Positions 18,066 through 26,932 of a stretch of DNA of 64,000 nt are shown one piece after another (within the stretch, counting starts at the first letter, position 1; each line of letters begins with the position of its first letter). The stretch comes from Putridiphycobacter sp045107045 (GTDB taxonomy: Bacteria; Bacteroidota; Bacteroidia; Flavobacteriales_D; Crocinitomicaceae): contig JBGCFR010000010.1 of NCBI GenBank assembly GCA_045107045.1, positions 48,615 through 112,614 on the forward strand, read 5' to 3'. Position numbers and translations under genes: made by a program. Under the pieces are notes generated by a model. The model ran no database searches. It was not told the DNA's origin and saw only the letters and a list, made by a program, of their open reading frames with translations.

Positions 18066-19673
18066 ATGCAAACAAAAAGTAATAATCTTAACCCATTAAA
18101 ACATTTACAAAAGGATATACCATCAAGTATTGTGGTATTCCTAGTCGCTCTGCCTCTATGTTTAGGGATAGCTTTGGCGTCCGGAGCTTCTCCTTTTTCA
18201 GGATTAATAGCGGGTATTATTGGTGGAATTGTAGTCGGTTCTTTCAGTGGTTCTCCCCTCGGAGTTAGTGGACCTGCAGCAGGCTTAGCACTTATTGTAT
18301 ATGAATCGATTAATAGTTTTGGAGGTTTAGCTGGTGGGGGCTTTGAAATATTTTTAGTGGCCACCGTTATTGCCGGAATTTTACAAATTGTGATGGGATT
18401 TTTAAAAGCAGGTATTATTGCCTATTACTTTCCTTCTTCTGTAATTTACGGTATGCTGGCAGGTATAGGAATTATCATTTTTCTAAAACAAATTCCACAC
18501 GCTTTTGGTTATGATAAAGACCCTGAAGGAGATTTAAATTTTGTCCAATCTGATAATGAAAATACGTTTTCTGAACTGGTTAATATGATGGATTTTATAT
18601 CACCTGGTGTTATGGTCATTACTGCAGTCTCTTTATTCATACTTATTCTTTGGGAAACAAAATTTATTAAAGGTATCAAAGCATTAACTCTAGTTCCAGG
18701 ACCACTTTTAGCGGTAGCTGTGGGTATTGGACTAAACCTTTTCTTCAAATCGAATGAAACATATGCTGTTAGCGAAGATCACTTAGTAAGTTTACCTACT
18801 GCAGCAACTGCAAGTGAATTCTTTAGTAATTTTAGTCTTCCAAATTTTAGTGCATTGGCAAATGTAGATGTTTATCTTACTGCTGTTGTTATTGCATTAG
18901 TTGCGAGTATTGAAACCTTGCTTTGTGTTGAAGCATCTGACAAACAAGACACTTTAAAAAGGGTAACACCAACTAATAGAGAGTTAAGGGCACAAGGGAT
19001 TGGAAATATCGTTTCAGGAATGATTGGTGGTCTGCCTATTACCCAGGTCATTGTAAGAAGTTCTGCCAATCAGCAGGCAGGAGGAATGACAAAGGCTTCC
19101 GCAATAATTCACGGTTTTCTAATATTAATAAGTATCATTCTAATTCCAAACTTATTAAATTTAATCCCATTAGGCGTTTTAGCAGCAATTCTTTTTGTTG
19201 TTGGTTTTAAGTTAGCAAAACCTTCGCTTTTCAAATCAATGTATGAACAAGGTTGGGGACAGTTTATCCCATTTATAATAACAATATTAGGCATTGCATT
19301 CTTCGGATTACTTAAAGGAATTGCCTTAGGAATGGCAGTTGCAATCTTTATTATTCTGCGAAACAACTTTAAAATTCCACTGAATTTAAATTCAGATACT
19401 AGTGATGAAATAAATAAAATTAAAATTACATTATCAGAAGATGTTACTTTCCTAAATAAAGCTTCTGTATTGTCAACACTCAATAATATTCCTGATAATA
19501 GTGTTGTTGAAATAAATGCCTCTGAAACACATTTTATCCATTATGACGTAACTAAAATTATTGAAGATTTTGCCATTAATGCTGAAGCAAGAGGTATTAA
19601 ATTAACGATAATTGATTTATACGAAAGTAAAGATTTGAATCCCCTTGACCATTTAAAAATAACTAATAAATAA
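18066..19673 (+). CDS. SulP/SLC26-type anion transporter, probable bicarbonate importer
   Basis: 535 residues, 10-14 membrane helices. SulP landmarks: DIPSSIVVFLVALPLCLGIALASGASP at the start, GSPLGVSGPAAGLA, and NIVSGMIGGLPITQVIVRSS. The last about 90 residues form a short STAS-like cytoplasmic domain (KITLSEDVTFLNKASV, VVEINASETHFI). Family members carry sulfate, bicarbonate or other anions; pairing with a beta-carbonic anhydrase 7 bp downstream favours bicarbonate (BicA-like), which is inference. Confidence 0.9.
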   Translation: MQTKSNNLNPLKHLQKDIPSSIVVFLVALPLCLGIALASGASPFSGLIAGIIGGIVVGSFSGSPLGVSGPAAGLALIVYESINSFGGLAGGGFEIFLVATVIAGILQIVMGFLKAGIIAYYFPSSVIYGMLAGIGIIIFLKQIPHAFGYDKDPEGDLNFVQSDNENTFSELVNMMDFISPGVMVITAVSLFILILWETKFIKGIKALTLVPGPLLAVAVGIGLNLFFKSNETYAVSEDHLVSLPTAATASEFFSNFSLPNFSALANVDVYLTAVVIALVASIETLLCVEASDKQDTLKRVTPTNRELRAQGIGNIVSGMIGGLPITQVIVRSSANQQAGGMTKASAIIHGFLILISIILIPNLLNLIPLGVLAAILFVVGFKLAKPSLFKSMYEQGWGQFIPFIITILGIAFFGLLKGIALGMAVAIFIILRNNFKIPLNLNSDTSDEINKIKITLSEDVTFLNKASVLSTLNNIPDNSVVEINASETHFIHYDVTKIIEDFAINAEARGIKLTIIDLYESKDLNPLDHLKITNK

Positions 19674-19680
19674 ACGAGAT

Positions 19681-20292
19681 ATGATAACGCAAACAAAAGA
19701 AACACAAAGTAGTTTAACACCAGCAGCTGTGTTAGATATTCTAAAAGATGGTAATAAACGATTTGTTGAAAATAATAAAATTTCGAGAGATTTAAATACA
19801 CAAGTTTCTGAAACAAGTGCAGGTCAATTCCCTCATTCTGTTGTACTAAGTTGTATTGATTCTAGGGTACCTGCTGAAATAGTTTTTGACCAAGGCATTG
19901 GAGACATATTTAGTGCACGTGTTGCGGGAAATATTATCAATGCTGATGTACTTGGATCGATAGAATATGGATGCAAAGTAGCTGGTTCAAAAGTTGTTGT
20001 GGTAATGGGTCATACTAAATGTGGAGCTGTAACAGCTGCATGCAGCAGAGTAGAATTAGGAAATATTACTGAATTATTGTCGAAAATAACGCCTTCTGTT
20101 GATAAAATTCATCCTAATAAATCTGAACTATCAGGTTCGGAAATTGAAGAAGTGTCTATCGAAAATGTAAAACATTCAATAGAATCTATTAGACAAAAAA
20201 GCCCAATTCTAGCAGAAATGGAGAAAAATGGTGAGATTGAAATCGTTGGTGCAAACTATAGTGTCCAAACTGGAGAAGTAGTCTTTTTGTAG
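19681..20292 (+). CDS. Beta-class carbonic anhydrase
   Basis: Interconverts CO2 and bicarbonate in the cytoplasm. 203 residues with all beta-class zinc motifs: CIDSRVPAE (Cys and the Asp-Arg dyad), FSARVAGNI, and MGHTKCGAV (His and Cys). No signal peptide. It lies between two SulP genes, suggesting that it turns over imported bicarbonate or traps CO2 for carboxylases. A hairpin terminator follows, yet the second sulP begins 101 bp later, so that gene may be partly uncoupled. Confidence 0.95.
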   Translation: MITQTKETQSSLTPAAVLDILKDGNKRFVENNKISRDLNTQVSETSAGQFPHSVVLSCIDSRVPAEIVFDQGIGDIFSARVAGNIINADVLGSIEYGCKVAGSKVVVVMGHTKCGAVTAACSRVELGNITELLSKITPSVDKIHPNKSELSGSEIEEVSIENVKHSIESIRQKSPILAEMEKNGEIEIVGANYSVQTGEVVFL

Positions 20293-20315
20293 ACCTACCA
20301 CGTTAATAAATATTG

Positions 20316-20346
20316 AAAAAAAGGACGCTTTATGCGTTCTTTTTTT
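20316..20346 (+). terminator. Hairpin terminator after carbonic anhydrase
   Basis: Run of A, GGACGC, loop TTTAT, GCGTTC (one G-T pair), run of T. It lies 24 bp after the carbonic anhydrase stop, so it may reduce read-through into the second sulP. Confidence 0.7.
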
Positions 20347-20393
20347 GTTTTTAAAATAATATATGACGATTTTGTGTTCCTAAAAAGTTTTGA

Positions 20394-22265
20394 ATGATTG
20401 GTGGATTTAATTTTAAACATCTCAAAGGAGATTTATTTGGTGGAATTACAGCTGGAATTGTGGCCCTTCCATTAGCATTGGCATTTGGAGTAAGTTCAGG
20501 CTTGGGGCCAACAGCAGGTTTGTACGGGGCTATTTTCGTCAGTTTTTTTGCGGCCCTATTTGGTGGCACATCCACTCAAATATCGGGACCTACGGCACCA
20601 ATGACTGCTGTTAGTATGGTGCTAATTGCAAGCATCATTGCAGTAAATGATGGCAATTCAGAAAAAGCTTTGCCTATTATTTTGACCGTTTTTTTGATGG
20701 CTGGTTTATTCCAAATTGCTTTAGGCTTGATTGGTTTAGGTAAATACATCAAATATATACCATATCCTGTTGTCTCAGGGTTTATGACCGCGATTGGAAT
20801 CATTATTCTAGTCACTCAAATTCTACCTGCCATTGGATACTACCCAAAGGAAGACAATGCCTTTGTACAAAAATTTGAGCCGCAAGCCAAGGAGGTACTG
20901 CTCAATAGCATTCTAAAGAATGAAATTGGAGAAGATGTTTTAAAACTTGAAAATTTTCAAGGAGCAATAGAACGCTCAAAAGATATTACAAACAGTAAAA
21001 TTACAAAAGAGGCTAAAACCTTAGCCGGTAAAGAAGCATCTGGTGTTATTGGCACTTTAAAAGTATTGCCTAATGCGCTTAAACAAATTAAATGGCTAGA
21101 ACTGCTATTGGCCCTTGGTACTATTTTTATCATTTATGGTTTTAAACGGATTACTACTAAAATACCAAGTTCGTTGGTTGCTCTAATTGTTGTTTCAGCT
21201 ATTGCTTACCTTTTTAAATTTGATTACCGAACCATTGAAGAAATACCTAGTGGCATACCGTTAATAAATTGGGAAATTTTTAGTGGTTTTAGCTTCGCTA
21301 ATATTACCCCATATATCATCACGGCTATTACTCTTGCCATACTTGGTGCCATAGATTCATTACTCACATCAGTGATTGCAGATAATATGACAAAAACCAA
21401 ACATAGTCCTAACAAAGAATTGGTTGGACAGGGAATTGGAAATAGTGTTGGTGCTATATTTGGCGGATTACCTGGAGCCGGGGCCACTATAAGAACAGTA
21501 GTTAATATTAATGCGGGAGGAAAAACAAAGTTATCAGGAATGATAGTTGGTGTTCTATTGTTCATTATTTTAATTTCAATTGGTCCTATTGCCTCAAAAA
21601 TTCCTGCCGCTGTGCTAGCTGGAATTTTAATAACGGTAGGAATTGGCGTGATGGATTATAAGGGATTAAAAGCTATTCCCCACCTACCAAGAGATTTAAA
21701 AGTTGGACCTCTTAAATTCAGTTCTGAAGTAGCAATTATGTTTATTGTCATGATTCTTTCTTCAGTTTGGGATTTAATTTATGCTGTTGGCATTGGTTTA
21801 GTGATTGCTTCTCTTATGTTTATGAAAAAAATTGGAGATTTAACCGAAAAACGATCTGATGTGAAGAGCTTGGCCAAGGAGCAGGCATGGGAGGATGAAT
21901 ATGGGTTTCCAAGCGAACTAAAGGAAGAAGTATTTATTAAACACATAAAAGGACCACTCTTTTTTGGTTCAACTGCTAATTTTCAGACCTTATCAAATCA
22001 AATTCCTGCCACAGCGAAAACGGTGATTTTAAGGCTAGATAAAATGAATTATATCGATCAATCTGGCCTCTATGCCATGGAAGATGTATTAATTAAAATG
22101 GCAACTAACAATATTAACCTGCTAATTGTTGGACTCAACAAGCAACCTCGTTTAATGCTAGAGAGAATTGATATTGTACCTGATTTAATCAATAATTCTA
22201 TGATATTTGAAACCTTTAAAGATGCATTAAAATGGATAAATATTAATGTTATTGATGAAGTGTAA
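20394..22265 (+). CDS. SulP-type anion transporter with full STAS domain
   Basis: 623 residues. Membrane part of about 10-14 helices: GDLFGGITAGIVALPLALAFG, STQISGPTAPMTAV, GQGIGNSVGAIFGGLPGAG. A hydrophilic insert at about 150-230 (EDNAFVQKFEPQAKEVLLN to TKEAKTLAGKEAS) is unusual for the family. The C-terminal STAS domain (about 515-620) is complete, with LRLDKMNYIDQSGLYAMEDV. Probably a bicarbonate or sulfate carrier; the neighbour carbonic anhydrase supports bicarbonate. Its stop is 6 bp from the stop of the convergent TolC-like gene. Confidence 0.92.
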   Translation: MIGGFNFKHLKGDLFGGITAGIVALPLALAFGVSSGLGPTAGLYGAIFVSFFAALFGGTSTQISGPTAPMTAVSMVLIASIIAVNDGNSEKALPIILTVFLMAGLFQIALGLIGLGKYIKYIPYPVVSGFMTAIGIIILVTQILPAIGYYPKEDNAFVQKFEPQAKEVLLNSILKNEIGEDVLKLENFQGAIERSKDITNSKITKEAKTLAGKEASGVIGTLKVLPNALKQIKWLELLLALGTIFIIYGFKRITTKIPSSLVALIVVSAIAYLFKFDYRTIEEIPSGIPLINWEIFSGFSFANITPYIITAITLAILGAIDSLLTSVIADNMTKTKHSPNKELVGQGIGNSVGAIFGGLPGAGATIRTVVNINAGGKTKLSGMIVGVLLFIILISIGPIASKIPAAVLAGILITVGIGVMDYKGLKAIPHLPRDLKVGPLKFSSEVAIMFIVMILSSVWDLIYAVGIGLVIASLMFMKKIGDLTEKRSDVKSLAKEQAWEDEYGFPSELKEEVFIKHIKGPLFFGSTANFQTLSNQIPATAKTVILRLDKMNYIDQSGLYAMEDVLIKMATNNINLLIVGLNKQPRLMLERIDIVPDLINNSMIFETFKDALKWININVIDEV

Positions 22266-22271
22266 AAAAAC

Positions 22272-23684
22272 TTAAAATGGTAAAATCCCTAAAGCGAATT
22301 CTGCAGACAATTTGGCTTTATGATTAGTTATAACTGCATCTATCAAGTTCAACTCGGATTCTATCAAACTTTTTTCTCTTGAATTTAATAAAAACACACT
22401 ACTCTCTCCAATATTAAATAACGTTTGTTCTCCTTTAAACAGTAACTCATATTGCCTAACCATTTGTTCACTTAAATTAATCTGTTGAATTGAAGTTTGC
22501 CATGAATTATAATATGACCATACTTTATAGGTTTGATCGGCTTGTTTATTCGCTAATTCCGCCTGCAAATCTCTAACCTCGAGCTGACTTAATTGTAAAT
22601 CACCTCTTTCTTTTCTGATAAAGATTGGAATATTTACTTCTGCACCCCATTGGTAGTTATTAATATTATAATTCTGCCAAGGGCTGCCATCAACCGGCGA
22701 GTTTAAAGCATTATACTTAATATTTACCGTTGGTTTTAATTGTTCTCTGCTTAACTTTAAATCAACTTCTGCGCTTTCCAATTCATACTGGTACTTTAGT
22801 AATTGAGGATGATAATTTTCGATTGTATCCAACATAGTTAAAATTGGTAAATCTACCTCAGCAATTACCAAATCTGAAATAGATGGAGGAATGATAGTAT
22901 TGGTTACTTCAAGAGGAATATAACCATCTTGCCATAAAAACACCTCTAATTTTGCCACAGAATTTTTATATAATAATTCATACTCTGTGAAGCCAAATAT
23001 TCTATTCTGCAAGTTTATGTTTGATTCTAAAGTGTCAATAAATGGTTTATCTCCAACACCGGCACTACGCTTAACACCATCAAACCGAATTTTAGCATTT
23101 TGGACGGCATTTTCGTAGACTTTCATTTTATGATATGCCTTTAACCAGTCCCAGTAGGCAGCAGATGCGTCATACAATAGTTGATTGAGTAAAATTTGTT
23201 GTTGTGCAAAAGTGCTCTCTCTATATATTTTGGCTTGCTTCAACTCTGCACGTCTAGCATCAATAAACAAATTTTTACCTAATGGCACTGTTATACCTGC
23301 ACGCCACAATCCATCTTTTGGTGTATAATCTTGCGGATTTAATTGATCTCCTTTTGCTATATCATACCCCGCATCCAACTCAATCCCAAACCAAGTAGGA
23401 ATCTTTAAACCACCTCCTATCTGACTATAGTATTGACCACCATCAAAATACTTTTGGTAAGCACTGCCATATAATTTCGGATCAAAACCTCCTTTTGCTT
23501 TCATGACATACGCCTGCCCTTTTTCAATAGTAATTTGCGATTGAATTGCAATAGGATGATGCTTGATAACTAAATTCAAAAACTGATCTAATGTAAACGG
23601 AATTCCACCGTCTGTTTGACAAACGGACTTGAACGAAATAAATAGCGTACTTACAACTAACAATAAAGATTTCAACATTTTCAT
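22272..23684 (-). CDS. TolC-like outer-membrane efflux protein
   Basis: 470 residues with a signal peptide (MKMLKSLLLVVSTLFISFKS, cleavage near VCQ) and long alpha-helical stretches typical of TolC trimer channels (ARRAELKQAKIYRES, LELSQLEVRDLQAEL). It starts inside the stop of the HlyD gene (TAATG overlap), so it is translated with the exporter. Outer-membrane exit duct of the tripartite system. Confidence 0.87.
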   Translation of the reverse strand: MKMLKSLLLVVSTLFISFKSVCQTDGGIPFTLDQFLNLVIKHHPIAIQSQITIEKGQAYVMKAKGGFDPKLYGSAYQKYFDGGQYYSQIGGGLKIPTWFGIELDAGYDIAKGDQLNPQDYTPKDGLWRAGITVPLGKNLFIDARRAELKQAKIYRESTFAQQQILLNQLLYDASAAYWDWLKAYHKMKVYENAVQNAKIRFDGVKRSAGVGDKPFIDTLESNINLQNRIFGFTEYELLYKNSVAKLEVFLWQDGYIPLEVTNTIIPPSISDLVIAEVDLPILTMLDTIENYHPQLLKYQYELESAEVDLKLSREQLKPTVNIKYNALNSPVDGSPWQNYNINNYQWGAEVNIPIFIRKERGDLQLSQLEVRDLQAELANKQADQTYKVWSYYNSWQTSIQQINLSEQMVRQYELLFKGEQTLFNIGESSVFLLNSREKSLIESELNLIDAVITNHKAKLSAEFALGILPF

Positions 23685-25030
23685 TACTTCTCAGCTTTTA
23701 AATGGTTTTCTGCCTTGTAAAAGTTTGGAGGGAATCCATTAATTTTTCGCCAAATTTCATATCCAATAAATACATCTTCTAACAAAATCATATTGTTAGT
23801 ACCACTACCATATCTTAAGGCCGTAGGCCATGGTTCTGTGCTAGGGTTTGGTTGAACCAAAATTCTATATTTTCCATTTGTACCTAAAAACATATCTATG
23901 CCGTATACTAAACCACTGTATGTTCCATAACTGGTATTTGGCCATCCTGAAAACACAATGGCTGGCCAACCATCAAAAATAATTTGAACTTCTTGACCAA
24001 CTGTTAAAAGTGGCAAGTCGATAGGCTCAACGTATAATTCAACAGCTAAACTATAGTTAGTAGGCACAATATTAACAATTGGTGCTCCTTCTTTAATGGT
24101 TTCTCCTAACCCATTAGATATTAAATTAGCAACATACCCATCTTGAGGAGCCAAAATATAGTACATGCCTTGACGAAATGAGTAATTCGAATATTGATTT
24201 TTCAATTTGGTCACTAATGCTTCAGAATCATATTTACTCGATAGAGCCGTAAAAATGTCAGATTGAATTTTAGATACATCTGTATCATATTTAGCTCTAA
24301 TATTATTCAATTCTACTCTAGCATTAATCATATCATTTTGACTAGCTAGCCACTTATTTTTGGCTTCCAGTTCATACGCCTTTGCTTGTTGCTCCTTAAC
24401 ATTTTTATTTTCCTGATCGGTTCTTGACTTCAATCCATCAACAAATAAAGTATCTATTCGATTTGCTTGCTTTGAGGCAGTTTGAGAGTTTAATGTAGAA
24501 GCAAAAAAATTCAAGCTATCTCGTTCAACTTTTAGTTCTGTCTGAACTAATTTGTTTTTAGCTATTTCTAATTTTAACCTTAATTGACTGGTTAACGCAT
24601 CAACCTGTCTATTTAGCGCCTTGACTTTATTTTCATAAGATTCTGCGGTAGATTCTTTTAATTCAAGTTGATTTTTGGTTCTATCCAATAATAATGGATC
24701 AAAGTAAGCATCTTTAATTTCTGAAATAAAAGCAATGGTGTCTCCTTTTTTAACCAAGTCGCCTTCCTGCACATACCACTTTTCGATCCTACCTGCTATC
24801 ACTGAATTGATGGTTTGCGGCCTCTGATCAGGTTTGAGAGTAGTCACTTTACCATCCGTTCTAATATTTTGAGTCCATGGTAAAAAAGCAATAATAATTA
24901 ATATTACTAATGCGCCAATACTAATCCGCTTCACTACCTTTTTGGATTCTTTATTCTCTACTAACTTCAATACTTTTAGACCTTTAAAACTATCGGCCTT
25001 TGAAACGCTATTATTTGAAATATTAAGCAT
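23684..25030 (-). CDS. HlyD-family periplasmic adaptor
   Basis: 448 residues. One membrane helix at about 37-52 (ISIGALVILIIIAFLPW), a half-lipoyl motif GRIEKWYVQEGDLVKKGDTI, a long coiled-coil hairpin at about 130-275 (TKNQLELKESTAESYENKVKA), the second lipoyl half YYILAPQDGYVANLISNGLGE, and beta-barrel/membrane-proximal domains. It links the inner-membrane ABC protein to the TolC-like channel. It starts 2 bp after the ABC gene and overlaps the next gene. Confidence 0.9.
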   Translation of the reverse strand: MLNISNNSVSKADSFKGLKVLKLVENKESKKVVKRISIGALVILIIIAFLPWTQNIRTDGKVTTLKPDQRPQTINSVIAGRIEKWYVQEGDLVKKGDTIAFISEIKDAYFDPLLLDRTKNQLELKESTAESYENKVKALNRQVDALTSQLRLKLEIAKNKLVQTELKVERDSLNFFASTLNSQTASKQANRIDTLFVDGLKSRTDQENKNVKEQQAKAYELEAKNKWLASQNDMINARVELNNIRAKYDTDVSKIQSDIFTALSSKYDSEALVTKLKNQYSNYSFRQGMYYILAPQDGYVANLISNGLGETIKEGAPIVNIVPTNYSLAVELYVEPIDLPLLTVGQEVQIIFDGWPAIVFSGWPNTSYGTYSGLVYGIDMFLGTNGKYRILVQPNPSTEPWPTALRYGSGTNNMILLEDVFIGYEIWRKINGFPPNFYKAENHLKAEK

Positions 25031-25032
25031 AA

Positions 25033-26745
25033 CTATAGGTTTAAATGAGATTGAATATTTTTAAAAGTGTCGTACTTTTGAATATCACCTTTCTTTAAAA
25101 TGGCTGTTTTATTTAAATAGGGTGCCAAGTACTTATTAGAGGATGCAATAATTAAAGTCCAATTGCGATCTTTGTGAGCTAAAAATTTTATGATCCGTTC
25201 ACGTTCGCTAGGTTCAACAGCTGAAAAAGCATCTTTTATTAAGAGTAATTTAGGTTTATCCGCAATGCTTCTTGCTAATAATATTTTATCAACCACACCC
25301 TTTGAAAAACGCTGTCCTTCAGACTGAATTACTGTATTATAACCTTGAGGTAATTGTTTAACGAATTCTTCTAAACGCATATTTTTGATAGCCCATTTCA
25401 CGTTTTCGAATGTGGCATTTTTTCTGCCCATGGTAATATTTTCCAACAGTGTGCCATCAAACAGTAACTCTTCTCTCAAACAATCACCTATAACAGATCT
25501 TAGTGCTGGTAAATTAAGATTGCCTTGTGGCAAATCATTATAAGCAACATAGCCGTCTTGTGGACAATACAACCCCGAAATTAAATACATTAAGGTGGAC
25601 TTACCAGAATCGTTATCACCAAGCAGCAAAGTACTTGACCCTGATTCAAACGTTAAATTCAAATGATCTATTACCGGCTTGCTCATTGATGGATAAGTAA
25701 AAGTCATATTATTGAGCTCTACTTTCATTCCCTTTGTGATTTCAAGTGAAGATAACTCAGCACCTGCCTCATTCTCTAAGGGTAAATCCGTTACCTGTCC
25801 TATTTTTTCAAGTGATGTCAACACATCATAAATAGTTTCAAGACTCAAAATCAGCTTTTCAACAGAGTTTAAAACTAGAAGAATAATAATTTCAGCTGCT
25901 ACAAACTGACCGATATTCATTTGTTGCTCCATTACCAAAATGCTACCGATAACTAATAAACCTGCTGCTACTATTACTTTAAAAATAATCATCAATTTGT
26001 ACTGATTGACCAATACTTTAAAATGGCTTTCACGAGCATCAATATATTTTTCAACTGTATTATCCATCCTATTTAAAGGTAAGTTGGTTTTTCCGGCTAA
26101 CTTAAAACTCACCATAGTTCTAGCCAATTCCTCAAGCCAATGCGCAACAAAATATTTATGCTTCGACTCTTCTAAGCTTGTTTCTAAACCAACACGAGCT
26201 GTTAATTTGAAAATGGCGTAGACCAAAATGACAAGAATTAAACTGAAGGCGATAAAAAACGGGTGGTAAAGTGATAAAAGTAATAAGCCGAATACAACCT
26301 GTATTGAAGCCGTAGAAAAGTCAATCAAAATTTTAGATAGTCCTTTTTGGACAGACACTACATCAAAAAACCTGTTCATTAATTCAGGTGCATAATGTCG
26401 ATACAATGCTTCTAACTTGATACGTGGAATTCTATATGCAAACTCAAAAGCAGCTCGTGTAAATATTTTTTGCTGAAGATGCTCAGTTATCCGTAACTGA
26501 CTAATCTGTAAAACGCCGTTTATAATTAAGCCTCCAATCACAAAGCTCACTAAAATAACCCATGAAGTATTAATTTTTCCGCCTTGAATCAAATTGATTA
26601 TTGCTTGAATTCCCAAAGGCAATGATAAATAGACCATACCATGAAAAAAAGCATATACATACACGTTTCTAATTTCAGATCGATCTGGTTTTAACAAAAG
26701 CCAAAATCGTTTAACTGGGTTTAATTTTAACGAATCAAAATCCAT
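25033..26745 (-). CDS. ABC exporter (fused membrane and ATPase domains) with degenerate ATPase motifs
   Basis: 570 residues: an N-terminal six-helix ABC transmembrane domain (about 20-310), then an ATPase domain from about 340. Walker A is intact (GDNDSGKST), but other motifs are altered: the Q-loop position reads CLRE, the signature reads FSKGV instead of LSGGQ, Walker B reads LLLIKDAFSAVE (Lys for Asp, Asp for the catalytic Glu), and the H-loop reads IASSNKY (no His). As a homodimer it would hydrolyse ATP poorly or not at all. It might need an unlinked partner. It heads the exporter operon; substrate unknown. Confidence 0.88.
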   Translation of the reverse strand: MDFDSLKLNPVKRFWLLLKPDRSEIRNVYVYAFFHGMVYLSLPLGIQAIINLIQGGKINTSWVILVSFVIGGLIINGVLQISQLRITEHLQQKIFTRAAFEFAYRIPRIKLEALYRHYAPELMNRFFDVVSVQKGLSKILIDFSTASIQVVFGLLLLSLYHPFFIAFSLILVILVYAIFKLTARVGLETSLEESKHKYFVAHWLEELARTMVSFKLAGKTNLPLNRMDNTVEKYIDARESHFKVLVNQYKLMIIFKVIVAAGLLVIGSILVMEQQMNIGQFVAAEIIILLVLNSVEKLILSLETIYDVLTSLEKIGQVTDLPLENEAGAELSSLEITKGMKVELNNMTFTYPSMSKPVIDHLNLTFESGSSTLLLGDNDSGKSTLMYLISGLYCPQDGYVAYNDLPQGNLNLPALRSVIGDCLREELLFDGTLLENITMGRKNATFENVKWAIKNMRLEEFVKQLPQGYNTVIQSEGQRFSKGVVDKILLARSIADKPKLLLIKDAFSAVEPSERERIIKFLAHKDRNWTLIIASSNKYLAPYLNKTAILKKGDIQKYDTFKNIQSHLNL

Positions 26746-26797
26746 AATATCTCTTTTTTTTAGCAGTATTTATATTGCAAATAAATATCTAACTCCG

Positions 26798-26820
26798 CAA
26801 ATATAATAGTAATACTATCA
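26798..26820 (-). promoter_or_regulatory. ABC exporter promoter with the same TetR operator
   Basis: On the minus strand this reads TGATAGTATTACTATTA running into the -7 box TATATTTG (26798-26805). It is identical over 17 bases, and over 22 of 23 including the -7 box, to the tetR promoter at 17347-17369. The palindrome core is at 26806-26818, about 61 bp from the ABC start codon. The -33 position has ATCG instead of TTTG. Confidence 0.75.
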
Positions 26821-26932
26821 TTTATCGATATAAAAGTACTAAATTTTTACTAAAAAAACACAACAACAATCATTAAATATTATAAATCAAATTCTTACGT
26901 AAAAATTAACTCTGAAATAATATAAAACTTGG

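Noticed and set aside
18032..18364. Minus-strand frame over tetR end and sulP start
   Set aside because: Pro/Lys-rich antisense shadow of a membrane protein, as are similar frames in the second sulP.
17281..22265. ars genes and tetR-sulP as one operon
   Set aside because: A good promoter with operator lies in the 101-bp gap, so tetR has its own transcription start.
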